A program made the position numbers and the translations under genes. From the NCBI RefSeq assembly GCF_025465275.1, contig NZ_JAODNK010000049.1, positions 1 through 61,641 of the forward strand: DNA of 61,641 bases. The letters run 5' to 3'. The stretch's first letter is position 1; every line of letters begins with the position of its first letter. Positions 8,751-16,689 of this stretch are shown here, piece by piece. This DNA is from Nocardia sp. (GTDB taxonomy: Bacteria > Actinomycetota > Actinomycetes > Mycobacteriales > Mycobacteriaceae). Under the pieces are notes generated by a model, which was not told the origin of the DNA, searched no databases, and was given only the letters and a program-made list of their open reading frames with translations.

Positions 8751-9398
8751 TCATTCCCACGCGAAGCGGGGCTGGTCCATGTGGTCGACGCGGGTGGGGC
8801 GGTGGCGTAGGGCCACCTCGCGGAATTGATAGAGGATCGCGGCGGTCGGGGCATGCAGGTGGCCGCCCAGTAGGGGGAGTTGGATGGCCGGGCGGTCGGA
8901 GCCGGGGACGGGTACGAAGCGCGGGTCGACGTCGAGATCCGAGAGCGGAATCCAGTGCACCGCAGCCACTTCGGCGGGATTTGGGGTGGGGGTCGGCGAG
9001 TGCCCGATCCAGGCCACCACCGGGGTCATCACATAGCCGGAGCGGGTCGGGTAGTCGTCGAGCAGCCCGAGCACCGCCGAACGGGGCACAGCGATTCCCA
9101 GCTCCTCGTGCAGCTCCCGCAATGCCGCCGCTTCCGCGTCCTCCCCAGGATCCAGCTTGCCACCCGGCAGGGCCAGTTGCCCGGCATGGGCCCGCAGTCC
9201 CGACGACCGCTCGGTCAGCCAAATGCCTTGTTCCCCATCACGATCGGCAATCACGATCAGCACCGCGGCAGGCTTGCGGCCATCAGGATCAACAGCTCGC
9301 CGCGAGAACGCGCCCACCGCCTCGGCCACCTCGCGCCGCAGCTGGTCAGCGGGCACGTCACTCCAGCGGTACCCGCTACTGTCCTCGTCGACCGGCAT
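8751..9398 (-). CDS. Nudix hydrolase, coenzyme A pyrophosphatase-like (NudL type)
   Basis: The 215-aa protein carries a complete Nudix box from about residue 78: GGKLDPGEDAEAAALRELHE followed by ELGI, which supplies the Mg-binding glutamates. Just upstream is the LTERSSGLRAHAGQLALPGG pattern (UPF0035-like) typical of the CoA/acyl-CoA diphosphatase subgroup, so cleavage of CoA or a related nucleotide diphosphate is the likely activity. A TAGGTT hexamer lies 6 nt before the ATG (9405-9410), consistent with a leaderless start. No partner gene is visible. Confidence 0.85.
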   Translation of the reverse strand: MPVDEDSSGYRWSDVPADQLRREVAEAVGAFSRRAVDPDGRKPAAVLIVIADRDGEQGIWLTERSSGLRAHAGQLALPGGKLDPGEDAEAAALRELHEELGIAVPRSAVLGLLDDYPTRSGYVMTPVVAWIGHSPTPTPNPAEVAAVHWIPLSDLDVDPRFVPVPGSDRPAIQLPLLGGHLHAPTAAILYQFREVALRHRPTRVDHMDQPRFAWE

Positions 9399-9478
9399 CA
9401 GCCGAACCTAATTCGCCCCGCCGCCCGCCGTCAACGCCCGCTCGGGCAGGCCTGATCGGATGCCTTGGGCGACTACGT

Positions 9479-9673
9479 TCACAGCGCGAGCAGCGGCAGC
9501 GCCGGGAAGATGAAGTCTCGCCACAGCACACGCGAGGCCTCCTCCGGGTACGCGATGACCGTCGACGGCGTGTCGAAGAAGACCGCCAGCCCCGCCTCCC
9601 GACTACCGCGCAGCACTCCGGCCGCCGTGCGGACCTCCGGCTCGGACTCGGACGGATTGCTGGATGCGGCCAT
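9479..9673 (-). pseudogene. Carboxylesterase remnant made by in-frame internal deletion (64 codons)
   Basis: A short ORF with a good ribosome site (GAGAGGA) begins MAASSNPSESEPEVRTAAG. Residues about 14-31 (VRTAAGVLRGSREAGLAVF) match the N-terminus of type-B carboxylesterases, and residues about 32-64 (FDTPSTVIAYPEEASRVLW, then an LPLL tail) match their C-terminus. The intact carboxylesterase at 38994-40505 shows the same blocks at its two ends, IKTADGVVRGSEG and IIDHPFRVENDPDKAKRLAW. About 430 codons including the GESAG nucleophile are absent, so no esterase activity is expected. An ATG at 9742 would lengthen the ORF but lies inside the neighbouring GDSL gene. Confidence 0.6.
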
Positions 9674-9725
9674 TTCGTTTTTCCTCTCTATGGCTGTTCG
9701 GCCGAGCATCCAGTCGAGGCGGTGA

Positions 9726-10682
9726 TCAGCCGTTGGCGCCATGGGGGGCGGGGGCGGACAGATACTGCTGGAGGGCTTGGGAGACAGCGGCGTCGCCTTG
9801 GACTGTCGGGTGACCGGGTTGTCCCAAGAAATCCGGACCCGGGGTGAGTACCCCGTTCAACCATGGATCGTTCGAACACAGCCCATGGCCTGCGGTGACC
9901 GCTGCGGCGTCGAAGTATTCGACACCGAGCAGGGGAGCGGCCGCACGCGGTGCCTGCTGAACACTGTCGAAAGCGTCCGTTACGGCACCTGCATGGGGAA
10001 TGCCAGCCGGGACCCCCAGTATGCGCATGCATATCGATTGATCACCCGGGGTGTGCAGTTCCTGGTACCCGACCAGAACGATCCGCGCGTTCGGGGCGTA
10101 GTAGCGGATGTAGGTGACGATGTCGCGAAGGTGGTCGGCGTAGTCATGACCGGTCAGCGGGGTCGGCGGATAGTCGTCGGAGGCTGCGTCGGCCGTGCTG
10201 CACCCGCGCAGGATATTCAGCAAGCACGGCACCACCGCAGACTGTGCGTTGTGGTTGGCACCCCAGACGTCGTTCAAACCGAATTGCAGCAGCACGGCCT
10301 GGGTGCGGGCTCCGAACGCCCCGTCCGCCGCGGCTTGCCGCGCCTCGGTCAGGGCCGTCCAGTAGGGATCGTCTCCGTGCCGGTACAGGTAGGCGCCGAC
10401 GCAGGACACATCGTCGAAATCATTGTTCTGCGCCAGCCCCATCCGCTGCGCCAACTGATTCGGCCAGGACGTGGACAGGTGCGGACAGGCCACCCCGGTC
10501 GGCTGGGGTTGCATGGTGGCCAGGGTGGCATTGGCAGTATTCGAATCGCCCATGACGACCAGCGACTTGCCGGAATCCGCTTGCCCCGGGTCGGTTTCCG
10601 CACCGGCCACCGGCGCGGTGAGGCCGCCCAGCAATGCCGCCCATCCGAAGGCCATAACGACGGCAATGTTGAGAGAGCGCAT
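9726..10682 (-). CDS. Secreted SGNH/GDSL-family esterase
   Basis: The 318-aa protein starts with a classic signal peptide (MRSLNIAVVMAFGWAALLGG, cleavage near AGA-ET). The mature part shows the SGNH blocks: GDSN with the nucleophile Ser near residue 47, GLND near 135 for the oxyanion Asn, and GHPTVQGD near the C-terminus for the catalytic His. Several cysteine pairs suggest disulfides, as expected outside the cell. It probably hydrolyses lipid or carbohydrate esters. The gene faces the same way as the SRPBCC/acyl-carrier pair upstream but is separated from it by a hairpin, so it is likely an independent transcript. Confidence 0.85.
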   Translation of the reverse strand: MRSLNIAVVMAFGWAALLGGLTAPVAGAETDPGQADSGKSLVVMGDSNTANATLATMQPQPTGVACPHLSTSWPNQLAQRMGLAQNNDFDDVSCVGAYLYRHGDDPYWTALTEARQAAADGAFGARTQAVLLQFGLNDVWGANHNAQSAVVPCLLNILRGCSTADAASDDYPPTPLTGHDYADHLRDIVTYIRYYAPNARIVLVGYQELHTPGDQSICMRILGVPAGIPHAGAVTDAFDSVQQAPRAAAPLLGVEYFDAAAVTAGHGLCSNDPWLNGVLTPGPDFLGQPGHPTVQGDAAVSQALQQYLSAPAPHGANG

Positions 10683-10782
10683 GAGAAGAAAACCTTTCGA
10701 GGACTTGCGATCGAGCTTCGCCCGACAACCTTCGCAAGGTAAAGGATCTCATTTCAGAATTGGCGGGATTCACGCGCACCTC

Positions 10783-10804
10783 ATGCCCCCAATTCTGGGG
10801 GCAT
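10783..10804 (-). terminator. Hairpin terminator downstream of the SRPBCC/acyl-carrier operon
   Basis: ATGCCCCCA (10783-10791) and TGGGGGCAT (10796-10804) form a perfect 9-bp stem with a 4-nt loop. It lies 38 bp past the stop of the SRPBCC gene and upstream of the GDSL start, so it ends the operon transcribed leftward. Confidence 0.65.
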
Positions 10805-10841
10805 CGAATCGTTCGATGGCCCGACACCTCGATCAATCCCG

Positions 10842-11285
10842 TCAGTGGTGGATCACCTCGCCGAGGCGCGGGAGGATGAGGCGTTTCCAGCTTCGTTCCA
10901 TGGCGTTGCGTGCCATCTTCTGCCGGCGGTCTTGGATGTCAAAGCCTGTCTGTGTCAACAGGAGTCGTGTGCCACGGCCTTGGGGTTGCATCGTCCAATC
11001 GACAATCCAGCGGGCGGGATATTCGGACCGCGAATACATCCAGCTGTAGGTCAGCTGTTCACGCGGTTGGGCTGCCAGCACCTCGCAGGCGATCTCATCG
11101 ATCGGTGACGACGGGATGGTGAATCGGAAATGGGTTCCGACCGAGGCGGCGAATCCGGTCGGCCGGAGGAGCCATCGCTCCAGGAGATCCGGCTCCGTCA
11201 ACGCGCGCCACACGGCTTCCGGGGGTTGTGGGAAGAAGCTGCCGAGCTCCACGGCGGCGGGATTCAATTCCGCGTCAGCTATCAC
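10842..11285 (-). CDS. SRPBCC-fold protein (AHSA1/polyketide-cyclase-like)
   Basis: The 147-aa sequence has the START/SRPBCC layout: an opening strand (AELGSFF-type, here AVELGSFFPQPPEAVWRALT), the LLERWLLRP loop, central strands, and a long C-terminal helix (MERSWKRLILPRLGEVI). The fold binds hydrophobic ligands; AHSA1-like members have diverse or unknown roles. The GTG start at 11283-11285 overlaps the stop of the acyl carrier gene by 4 bp (GTGA), so translation is probably coupled. The pairing with an acyl carrier protein suggests a ligand carried on, or released from, that carrier, which is inference only. Confidence 0.8.
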   Translation of the reverse strand: MIADAELNPAAVELGSFFPQPPEAVWRALTEPDLLERWLLRPTGFAASVGTHFRFTIPSSPIDEIACEVLAAQPREQLTYSWMYSRSEYPARWIVDWTMQPQGRGTRLLLTQTGFDIQDRRQKMARNAMERSWKRLILPRLGEVIHH

Positions 11286-11587
11286 TCACCGTGTCCTTCT
11301 TTGAACTTCGACTCCAAATCCGCGGCGAGCAGCGGCTTTTCGGCCTCCATCTGCTGCACGTAGACGACCGCGTCATTGACGGTTCGCAGGCTCGCCATAT
11401 CCTCGTCCGGGATCTGCACGCCGTATTTGTCCTCGAGTTGCACGGCGATCTCCACCAGCGACAGCGAGTCGATGTCCAGGTCGTCGACGAAGGACTTCTC
11501 GATCTTCACATCGGAGGCTTCGATGCCCGTCACCTCCTCGATGATCTCTGCGATGCCGGCGATGATTTCTTCCTGCGTGGTAGCCAT
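11282..11587 (-). CDS. Acyl carrier protein, meromycolate-extension (AcpM-like)
   Basis: At 101 aa with a charged tail (KFKEGHGE), this closely resembles mycobacterial AcpM: EEIIAGIAEIIEEVTGIE, then SFVDDLDIDSLSLVEIAVQ and EDKYGVQIPDED. Ser in DIDSLS is the phosphopantetheine attachment site. AcpM carries very long acyl chains during mycolate synthesis and usually sits in the fabD-kasA cluster; here it is isolated and paired with an SRPBCC protein, so it may be a paralogue with its own role. The ATG is preceded by TAGCGT at 6 nt, indicating a leaderless mRNA from the MerR-type promoter at 11594-11625. Confidence 0.9.
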   Translation of the reverse strand: MATTQEEIIAGIAEIIEEVTGIEASDVKIEKSFVDDLDIDSLSLVEIAVQLEDKYGVQIPDEDMASLRTVNDAVVYVQQMEAEKPLLAADLESKFKEGHGE

Positions 11588-11593
11588 GCCAGT

Positions 11594-11625
11594 ACGCTAA
11601 AAGCTCCACCGGGGTGGAGGTTCAA
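11594..11625 (-). promoter_or_regulatory. MerR-type promoter and operator for the acyl-carrier operon
   Basis: Reading leftward, a -35-like TTGAAC (11620-11625) and a -10-like TAGCGT (11594-11599) are 20 bp apart. The spacer contains CTCCACC (11604-11610) and GGTGGAG (11613-11619), perfect 7-bp arms around 2 bp. A long spacer filled by a palindrome is the classic arrangement for MerR activators, which untwist such promoters. A MerR gene starts on the other side, at 11632. Confidence 0.7.
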
Positions 11626-11631
11626 GAGGTT

Positions 11632-12555
11632 GTGACAGACGACATACAAATCGGCGCGCTGGTGAGCATCGGGGAGTTGGCGCGCAGCACCGGGCTTGCG
11701 GTGCGAACGATCCGGTTCTATTGCGACGAGGGCATTCTGGAGTCTCGTCGCAGTGCGGGCGGGCATCGGATGTTCGACGCCGGCAGCGCTACCGAACGAC
11801 TGCTGCTGGTGCGGCGGTTGCGCGCGCTCGGTCTCGGGCTTGGCTCGATTACCGATGTGCTGCAAGGTGATCGGTCGATCGCCGAGGCCATCGCCGCCGA
11901 AAGTGCGCGACTCGATACCGAATTCAGGTCGCTGGCATGGCGGCGGGCGGCACTGCGGGCACTCGAGACGGCTGCCCCGATGCAGCGGACCGAGCGGCTC
12001 GTATTGCTGGCCGATGCACCGGACGGTGGTGTGGCGCACGATTGCCTGCTGCGGTTCTGGCAGCGCATCCTCGCACCGCTGCCTCGGTCCGATATCGACA
12101 TGTGGGTGTGCTGGAATGTCCCGGAGCCGCCCGCTGATCCGTCCATCGACGAGGTTGTCGCGTACGCCGAATTGGCCGCTCTTGCCGCCGATCCCGAATT
12201 GCACAAGGTTGTGCGACACCAATACTGGCGAAATCAGCCGGAGCTGATCCGCAATCCCCGCGGACTGTACGCCGACGTGGGCGACGTAATGACGGCTGTG
12301 GTGCCACTCGTCTCGGAAGGCGTGCGGCCGCGCAGTGGCGACGAACTCGATCGATACGTCAAGGCTCATGCCAGTGCGCGCGGGGAATGTGATTCCCCGC
12401 GCTTCCGTGAGCAATTGCTGATCGACGCAACAGACACCGATCGCCGGATTCGGCAATACTGGGCTCTGACCGGGCAGTTCTTCGGAACTCGTATCACTGT
12501 GGGACAAGCTCATAACTGGGTGTACGACGCACTGACCCACTCCGCCGAACTATAA
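11632..12555 (+). CDS. MerR family transcriptional regulator with large C-terminal domain
   Basis: The N-terminal winged helix is canonical: VSIGELARSTGLAVRTIRFY then CDEGILESRRSAGGHRMFD. The roughly 230-residue C-terminal part is much larger than in metal-sensing MerR proteins, contains no obvious metal-cysteine loop and presumably binds a small ligand. GTG at 11632 is preferred, with GGAGG about 11 nt upstream; GTG at 11614 lies inside the palindrome at 11604-11619 and GTG at 11662 is also possible. The divergent operon encodes an acyl carrier and an SRPBCC protein, its probable target. Confidence 0.85.
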   Translation: MTDDIQIGALVSIGELARSTGLAVRTIRFYCDEGILESRRSAGGHRMFDAGSATERLLLVRRLRALGLGLGSITDVLQGDRSIAEAIAAESARLDTEFRSLAWRRAALRALETAAPMQRTERLVLLADAPDGGVAHDCLLRFWQRILAPLPRSDIDMWVCWNVPEPPADPSIDEVVAYAELAALAADPELHKVVRHQYWRNQPELIRNPRGLYADVGDVMTAVVPLVSEGVRPRSGDELDRYVKAHASARGECDSPRFREQLLIDATDTDRRIRQYWALTGQFFGTRITVGQAHNWVYDALTHSAEL

Positions 12556-12778
12556 ACCGGCGAGGGTGTAATCGGAATTGACCGAATTGTCGTACTGACG
12601 ATTCGTGCGAATTCTGGTCAGAGTGTGACGGTCGCGGGGCTGTAGACGTATGGTCACGGCCACGTTCACACGGGGGAATCCGGCCGATGGGCCTGATTGC
12701 GTGAGCTGAATCGTATTCAGCGGCAACAAATTGCAGTGAGGGAACCATGATCGAATCGCATGAGTCTCGGCATGATCA

Positions 12779-13207
12779 ATGAAGCGTCGGCTGAAGATCG
12801 CCGCTGTCGCGTTCGCCGGAATTGCCGCGACGCTGGGAGTGACGAGCGGGGTTTTGCGCGGCGGCAATGATCCGCGAACTGTGCCGGAGCGTCCGGATGA
12901 GGCGCGGGCGGGGAGTGTGGTCACCGGCCGGCCGGAGGCGAGTTGGTCAGGGGACCGGGTATTGACCGTGGATGCGGGCGGCACCGAAGCGGAGCAATCG
13001 ATTCCGCCGGGCCGATACCGAGTGCAGGTGATTCACTCGGCAGTTCCCGGAACGGTGTCACGGTGTTCGGCACGGCCGTGTTCGGCGCTCGCGAATTTCA
13101 TCGACGGCATGGTTGCGTCGGGTACCGACTCGCGGGCCATGGTCGAGATCATGCCCACGGATCGGGCCGTGGAGCTTGTCAATGTGCGGCTCATAGCAAT
13201 CGAATAG
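12779..13207 (+). CDS. Hypothetical exported or membrane-anchored protein
   Basis: A 142-aa ORF with high third-position GC opens with positive residues and a hydrophobic stretch (MKRRLKIAAVAFAGIAATLG), a signal peptide or N-terminal anchor. The remainder is a small beta-rich domain with IPPGRYRVQVIHSAVPG and two cysteines in SRCSARPC. I do not recognise the family. There is no clear ribosome site. It converges on the DUF4097 gene, and the two share a long palindromic terminator. Confidence 0.55.
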   Translation: MKRRLKIAAVAFAGIAATLGVTSGVLRGGNDPRTVPERPDEARAGSVVTGRPEASWSGDRVLTVDAGGTEAEQSIPPGRYRVQVIHSAVPGTVSRCSARPCSALANFIDGMVASGTDSRAMVEIMPTDRAVELVNVRLIAIE

Positions 13208-13233
13208 CTCGGTCGACGCGACAAAACCGGCAA

Positions 13234-13274
13234 ATCCTAAGGCTCCGAGTCGAATCGACTCGGAGCCTTAGGAT
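13234..13274. terminator. 41-bp perfect palindrome, bidirectional terminator
   Basis: Arms of 20 bp (starting ATCCTAAGGCTCCGAGTCGA at 13234) are perfectly complementary to 13255-13274 around a single central A at 13254. It lies between two convergent genes, 27 bp after one stop and 43 bp from the other. In RNA it would form a very stable hairpin in either direction. Confidence 0.75.
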
Positions 13275-13317
13275 CGGAGCGGTGGCCATTTCAGGTGCAA
13301 GGCGTGGAAGGCGCGTG

Positions 13318-13959
13318 CTAAACGGCGGTGGCGTGCCCGATGGTGATGTTGCCGAACGAGGTTCGCGCGAACACCTGCACGATGTCCCCGCCCTGCGACC
13401 GGTCGACGGGTCCCAGCTGGTTCTGCACGCTGCCCTGCTGGGTGTTGGATTCCAGCCGCGCCGTGCTGCCCGGGCGGATACCCACCTCCAGGTTGCCCAT
13501 GGACGTCTCCAGCCGCAGCACACCACGCGAAGCCTCACCGATGTGGATGTCGCCCTTGGCGGTCTTCGCGGTCACCGAACCGTGCGTGCGCTCGACGGCG
13601 ATATCGCCGGCCGAAACCTGCAGATCGCAATCGCCGACTTCACCGGTGGCCAGCAGTCGGCCCTCACCGGCGGTGGCTTGGAACCCTGAGCCGGTGGGCG
13701 CCTCGATGATCACCTCGATCGACTGGTTGGTGCCGAACGGGGTGTGGGTGCGCCATCCCTTCGGGGCCTTCACCGTCAGCGTGCCCGCGGCGAAATCGAC
13801 CCGGGTCTGCTCGGCGGCGTGCACGTCGGCCTTCTTGGCAGCGTCGGCCGGCTGGACCTTCACGACGGTATCGGTGCGGTCGGAGGCGATGACCGTGACA
13901 TTGCCGGACAGCACGTCGACGGTGATGGCGATCGGTTCGGTGGTCTGGAAAGTAGGCAT
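13318..13959 (-). CDS. DUF4097 family beta-strand repeat protein
   Basis: The 213-aa protein consists of repeated short strands with the G-D-I/V spacing of DUF4097 (adhesin-like beta-helix) proteins, for example SGNVTVIASDRTDTVVKVQP, SAGDIAVERTHGSVTAKTAK and GDIHIGEASRGVLRLETSMG. These are common in actinobacteria near ABC exporters; the function is not known. ATG at 13959 follows AGGAG at 8 nt and is far better than an upstream ATG that would add 120 unrelated residues. The divergent neighbour is an ABC exporter pair. Confidence 0.85.
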   Translation of the reverse strand: MPTFQTTEPIAITVDVLSGNVTVIASDRTDTVVKVQPADAAKKADVHAAEQTRVDFAAGTLTVKAPKGWRTHTPFGTNQSIEVIIEAPTGSGFQATAGEGRLLATGEVGDCDLQVSAGDIAVERTHGSVTAKTAKGDIHIGEASRGVLRLETSMGNLEVGIRPGSTARLESNTQQGSVQNQLGPVDRSQGGDIVQVFARTSFGNITIGHATAV

Positions 13960-14043
13960 GGCGTGTACTCCTGCGGTGTTCGCGGCCCGGAGGCCGCGGT
14001 TGCTGTGTTGCTGACAGGAATTACTTTCGCGTGCTCGGCTGAT

Positions 14044-14065
14044 GCCGACCTGACGCCGACCTGAC
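14044..14065 (+). repeat. Tandem duplication of an 11-mer
   Basis: GCCGACCTGAC occurs twice head to tail (14044-14054 and 14055-14065) in the divergent region between the DUF4097 gene and the ABC ATPase. It could be a regulator half-site pair or a slippage product. Confidence 0.6.
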
Positions 14066-14170
14066 ACGTCCGCTGACACGGTGTTCGGCCTGGATCGACA
14101 GTCGAACCGGATCGGAGCGCCGTACGTATCGTGGTTGAAGACTTCGATTCTGTCGTTGCTTGGAGGGGTT

Positions 14171-14938
14171 ATGACGACTGGTGGGCAGTTGGCGCTCGAA
14201 TTGGATGGGCTGTTCAAGGCTTTCGGGGGACCTTGGGTAGTCGAGGGAGTGAGTCTTGCTGTGCCGCCTGGGTCGTTCTTCGGGCTGGTGGGGCCTAACG
14301 GGGCAGGGAAAACGACCACGCTGTCGATGGCGGTAGGCCTCTTGCGACCTGATCATGGGGCAGCTCGGATCTTCGGAACCGAGGTGTGGGCGGATCCGGT
14401 GCGGGCCAAGACTGTGGTGGGTGTGCTACCGGATGGCTTGGCGCTGCCCGAGCGGCTTACCGGGCGGGAGTTGTTGACCTACACGGGATTACTGCGGGGC
14501 ATGGACAAGGCCACAGTGGGGGAGCGGACTGCGGAACTGCTCAGTGTGCTCGAGCTGACCGGCGCGGAAAACACTGTGGTGGTTGACTATTCGGCTGGTA
14601 TGCGGAAGAAGATCGGCCTGGCCACCGCACTGCTGCACGCACCCAAGCTGCTGGTGCTGGATGAGCCGTTCGAGGCGGTGGATCCGGTGTCCGCCAGCAC
14701 TATTCGCACCATTCTGCAGCGGTTCGTGGCAGCGGGCGGATCGGTGGTGCTGTCCAGCCATGTGATGGCACTCGTGGAGAACGTCTGCGATCGGGTGGCG
14801 GTCATCGACCGCGGGAAGGTCGTCGCGGGCGGGACCGTCGCGGAGGTACGCGGCGCGGGGACGCTCGAAGAAGCGTTCGTGCGGCTCGTCGGCGGACACG
14901 TCGGCGGGGAAGAGGGGCTGTCGTGGTTGGCGTCCTGA
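14171..14938 (+). CDS. ABC transporter ATP-binding protein (exporter type)
   Basis: The 255-aa ATPase has Walker A (GPNGAGKTTT) near residue 44, a degenerate signature (YSAGMRKK) near 142, Walker B (LLVLDEPFEAVDP) near 160 and the H-loop (LSSHVMALVE) near 194. This subclass (CcmA-like, with YSAGM in place of LSGGQ) works with large integral permeases in export or of unknown substrate. ATG at 14171 follows GGAGGGG at 3-9 nt. Its end overlaps the permease start by 16 bp, so the two are translationally coupled. Confidence 0.9.
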   Translation: MTTGGQLALELDGLFKAFGGPWVVEGVSLAVPPGSFFGLVGPNGAGKTTTLSMAVGLLRPDHGAARIFGTEVWADPVRAKTVVGVLPDGLALPERLTGRELLTYTGLLRGMDKATVGERTAELLSVLELTGAENTVVVDYSAGMRKKIGLATALLHAPKLLVLDEPFEAVDPVSASTIRTILQRFVAAGGSVVLSSHVMALVENVCDRVAVIDRGKVVAGGTVAEVRGAGTLEEAFVRLVGGHVGGEEGLSWLAS

Positions 14939-16491
14939 TTCGAATGCGGTTGCGGCTCACCGCAAGAGCCATGCGGGAGGGCCGGGCCGCACTGAACTTC
15001 TGGATCGGCAGCCTGTTCGGACTGGTCGCGGCGCTGGTGACGGCGGCCATTATCGGGTTCGGGCCCAACACCCTGCACGGCGGTGTGACCATTGCGGCCG
15101 TGCTGTTCGGCGCCTGGACGCTCGGCTGGATCTGTGGGCCGGTGCTCACCGGCAGCAGCGACGAGACACTGCAGCCGGAACACTTCCGGCTCCTGCCGCT
15201 GACCGATCGGCAGCTGGCATACGGCCTGGCGGCGGCCGCCTTTGCCGGGCCCGCGGCAGTGATCAACCTGATCGCCTTCGCGGGTCTGGTGATCCTGGCC
15301 GCGCCGCACGGCATTCTGCCCGCGCTGGTCGCGATCGTCGGGGTGGCGCTGCAACTCGTCTTCGTGGTGCTGCTGTCCCGCGTGGTGATGGCCTGGCTCG
15401 GCGCGGCCATGCGGTCGCGGCGCGGTAAGGATCTGGGCGTGCTGCTGGCGGCGCTGCTCGGCCTGGCGTACTACCCGATCAACCTGCTCATCTCGAATCT
15501 CGCTCCGGCAGTGGAGAATACGTCGAGAAGGTTCGCCACCCCGCTGCGCGCCGTGCCCTCAGGGTGGGCACCCGCGGCCGTGGAGGCCGCCGCTCGCGGG
15601 GATGTGCTGTGGACACTGCTGCCGCTCCTCGGGCTGGCCGCACTGTCACTGGTGCTGTGGCAGGCGTGGGCGGTGCTGCTGCACCGGCGTCTCACCGTTC
15701 CGCCGGTATCCGCCGGGCAGGTGCTCGACGGCGAGAACGGCCTGCTCGAACGCTTCGTACCCCCGACACCTGTGGGCGCGGTAGTCGCGAAGGAGCTACG
15801 CACCTGGTGGCGGGACAGTCGCCGGCGCGCCGCACTGCTGCCGCTGCTGCTCATCGGATTCGCGCTGCCGGTATTCCTGGCCATCAAAAACGGCAATACC
15901 GGAACCATCCCGTTCGCAGGTGCTTTCGTCGTTTGGCTGGCAACCATGGGCGGCACCAATCTGTACGGATTCGACGGCACCGCGATCTGGCAGACCATAG
16001 TCACGCCGGGCGCGGCGCGGGCCGATGTGCGCGGCCGGGCCATCGCCTGGGCGATCCTGGTCGCACCGGTGGCGCTCCTGGCGACGCTGATCCTGCCGGG
16101 CATACTCGGGCAGACCCGCATGTACCCGTGGGCGCTGTCCACCCTGCCGGTGCTGCTGGGCGTCGGTGTCGGCGCGGTGGTATTTCTCTCCACTCATGCG
16201 GCGTTCTCCCTTCCACCCCAACGTGGTAACCCGTTCTCCGGCTCCGGGAATCCGGGCTGCGCGAAGGTACTCATGCAGCTGTGCGTCGGCCTCGGACAGT
16301 TGCTGATATCGGTGCCGGTACTGGCGATTCTGGGCGTCGGTGCGGCCCTGGGCTATCCCTGGGTGCAATGGCTGGCGCTACCGCTCGGTCTGGTTCTGGG
16401 CGGGTTAGCCGCAAGCATCGGAATCCGCCTCGCGACCAACAGATTGGAGGCCCAGGGTCCGGAGATCCTGATAGCGGTCAAGCCCCGCTGA
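14923..16491 (+). CDS. ABC transporter permease, multi-spanning
   Basis: A 522-aa very hydrophobic protein with around 10-12 predicted membrane segments, beginning at the GTG that overlaps the ATPase gene. Between segments lie charged cytoplasmic parts, for example VAKELRTWWRDSRRRAALLP near residue 290, which resembles the coupling region of actinobacterial exporter permeases. It would form the membrane half of the transporter with the upstream ATPase. The substrate is unknown. Confidence 0.85.
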   Translation: MVGVLIRMRLRLTARAMREGRAALNFWIGSLFGLVAALVTAAIIGFGPNTLHGGVTIAAVLFGAWTLGWICGPVLTGSSDETLQPEHFRLLPLTDRQLAYGLAAAAFAGPAAVINLIAFAGLVILAAPHGILPALVAIVGVALQLVFVVLLSRVVMAWLGAAMRSRRGKDLGVLLAALLGLAYYPINLLISNLAPAVENTSRRFATPLRAVPSGWAPAAVEAAARGDVLWTLLPLLGLAALSLVLWQAWAVLLHRRLTVPPVSAGQVLDGENGLLERFVPPTPVGAVVAKELRTWWRDSRRRAALLPLLLIGFALPVFLAIKNGNTGTIPFAGAFVVWLATMGGTNLYGFDGTAIWQTIVTPGAARADVRGRAIAWAILVAPVALLATLILPGILGQTRMYPWALSTLPVLLGVGVGAVVFLSTHAAFSLPPQRGNPFSGSGNPGCAKVLMQLCVGLGQLLISVPVLAILGVGAALGYPWVQWLALPLGLVLGGLAASIGIRLATNRLEAQGPEILIAVKPR

Positions 16492-16689
16492 ACTGCGATC
16501 TCCCTTTCCCGACAGGAGAACTCGCCGCTACCTACCCCGAATGTGCCTGCCCGCCGCAAATCGGGTAGCCCACTACTGCCGATATTCGCGCCGCGAGCCC
16601 GCATTCTGGAGCCAGCGGGCGGTACGTCGGGGCACCAAGCGCCCCATTCCGCTCGCGTACTGCTCGAACAGCATTGGGAGACAGCGGAA

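Noticed and set aside
12550..12984. 144-codon minus-strand ORF overlapping the exported-protein gene
   Set aside because: It has shadow composition and lies over the better-supported plus-strand gene starting at 12779.
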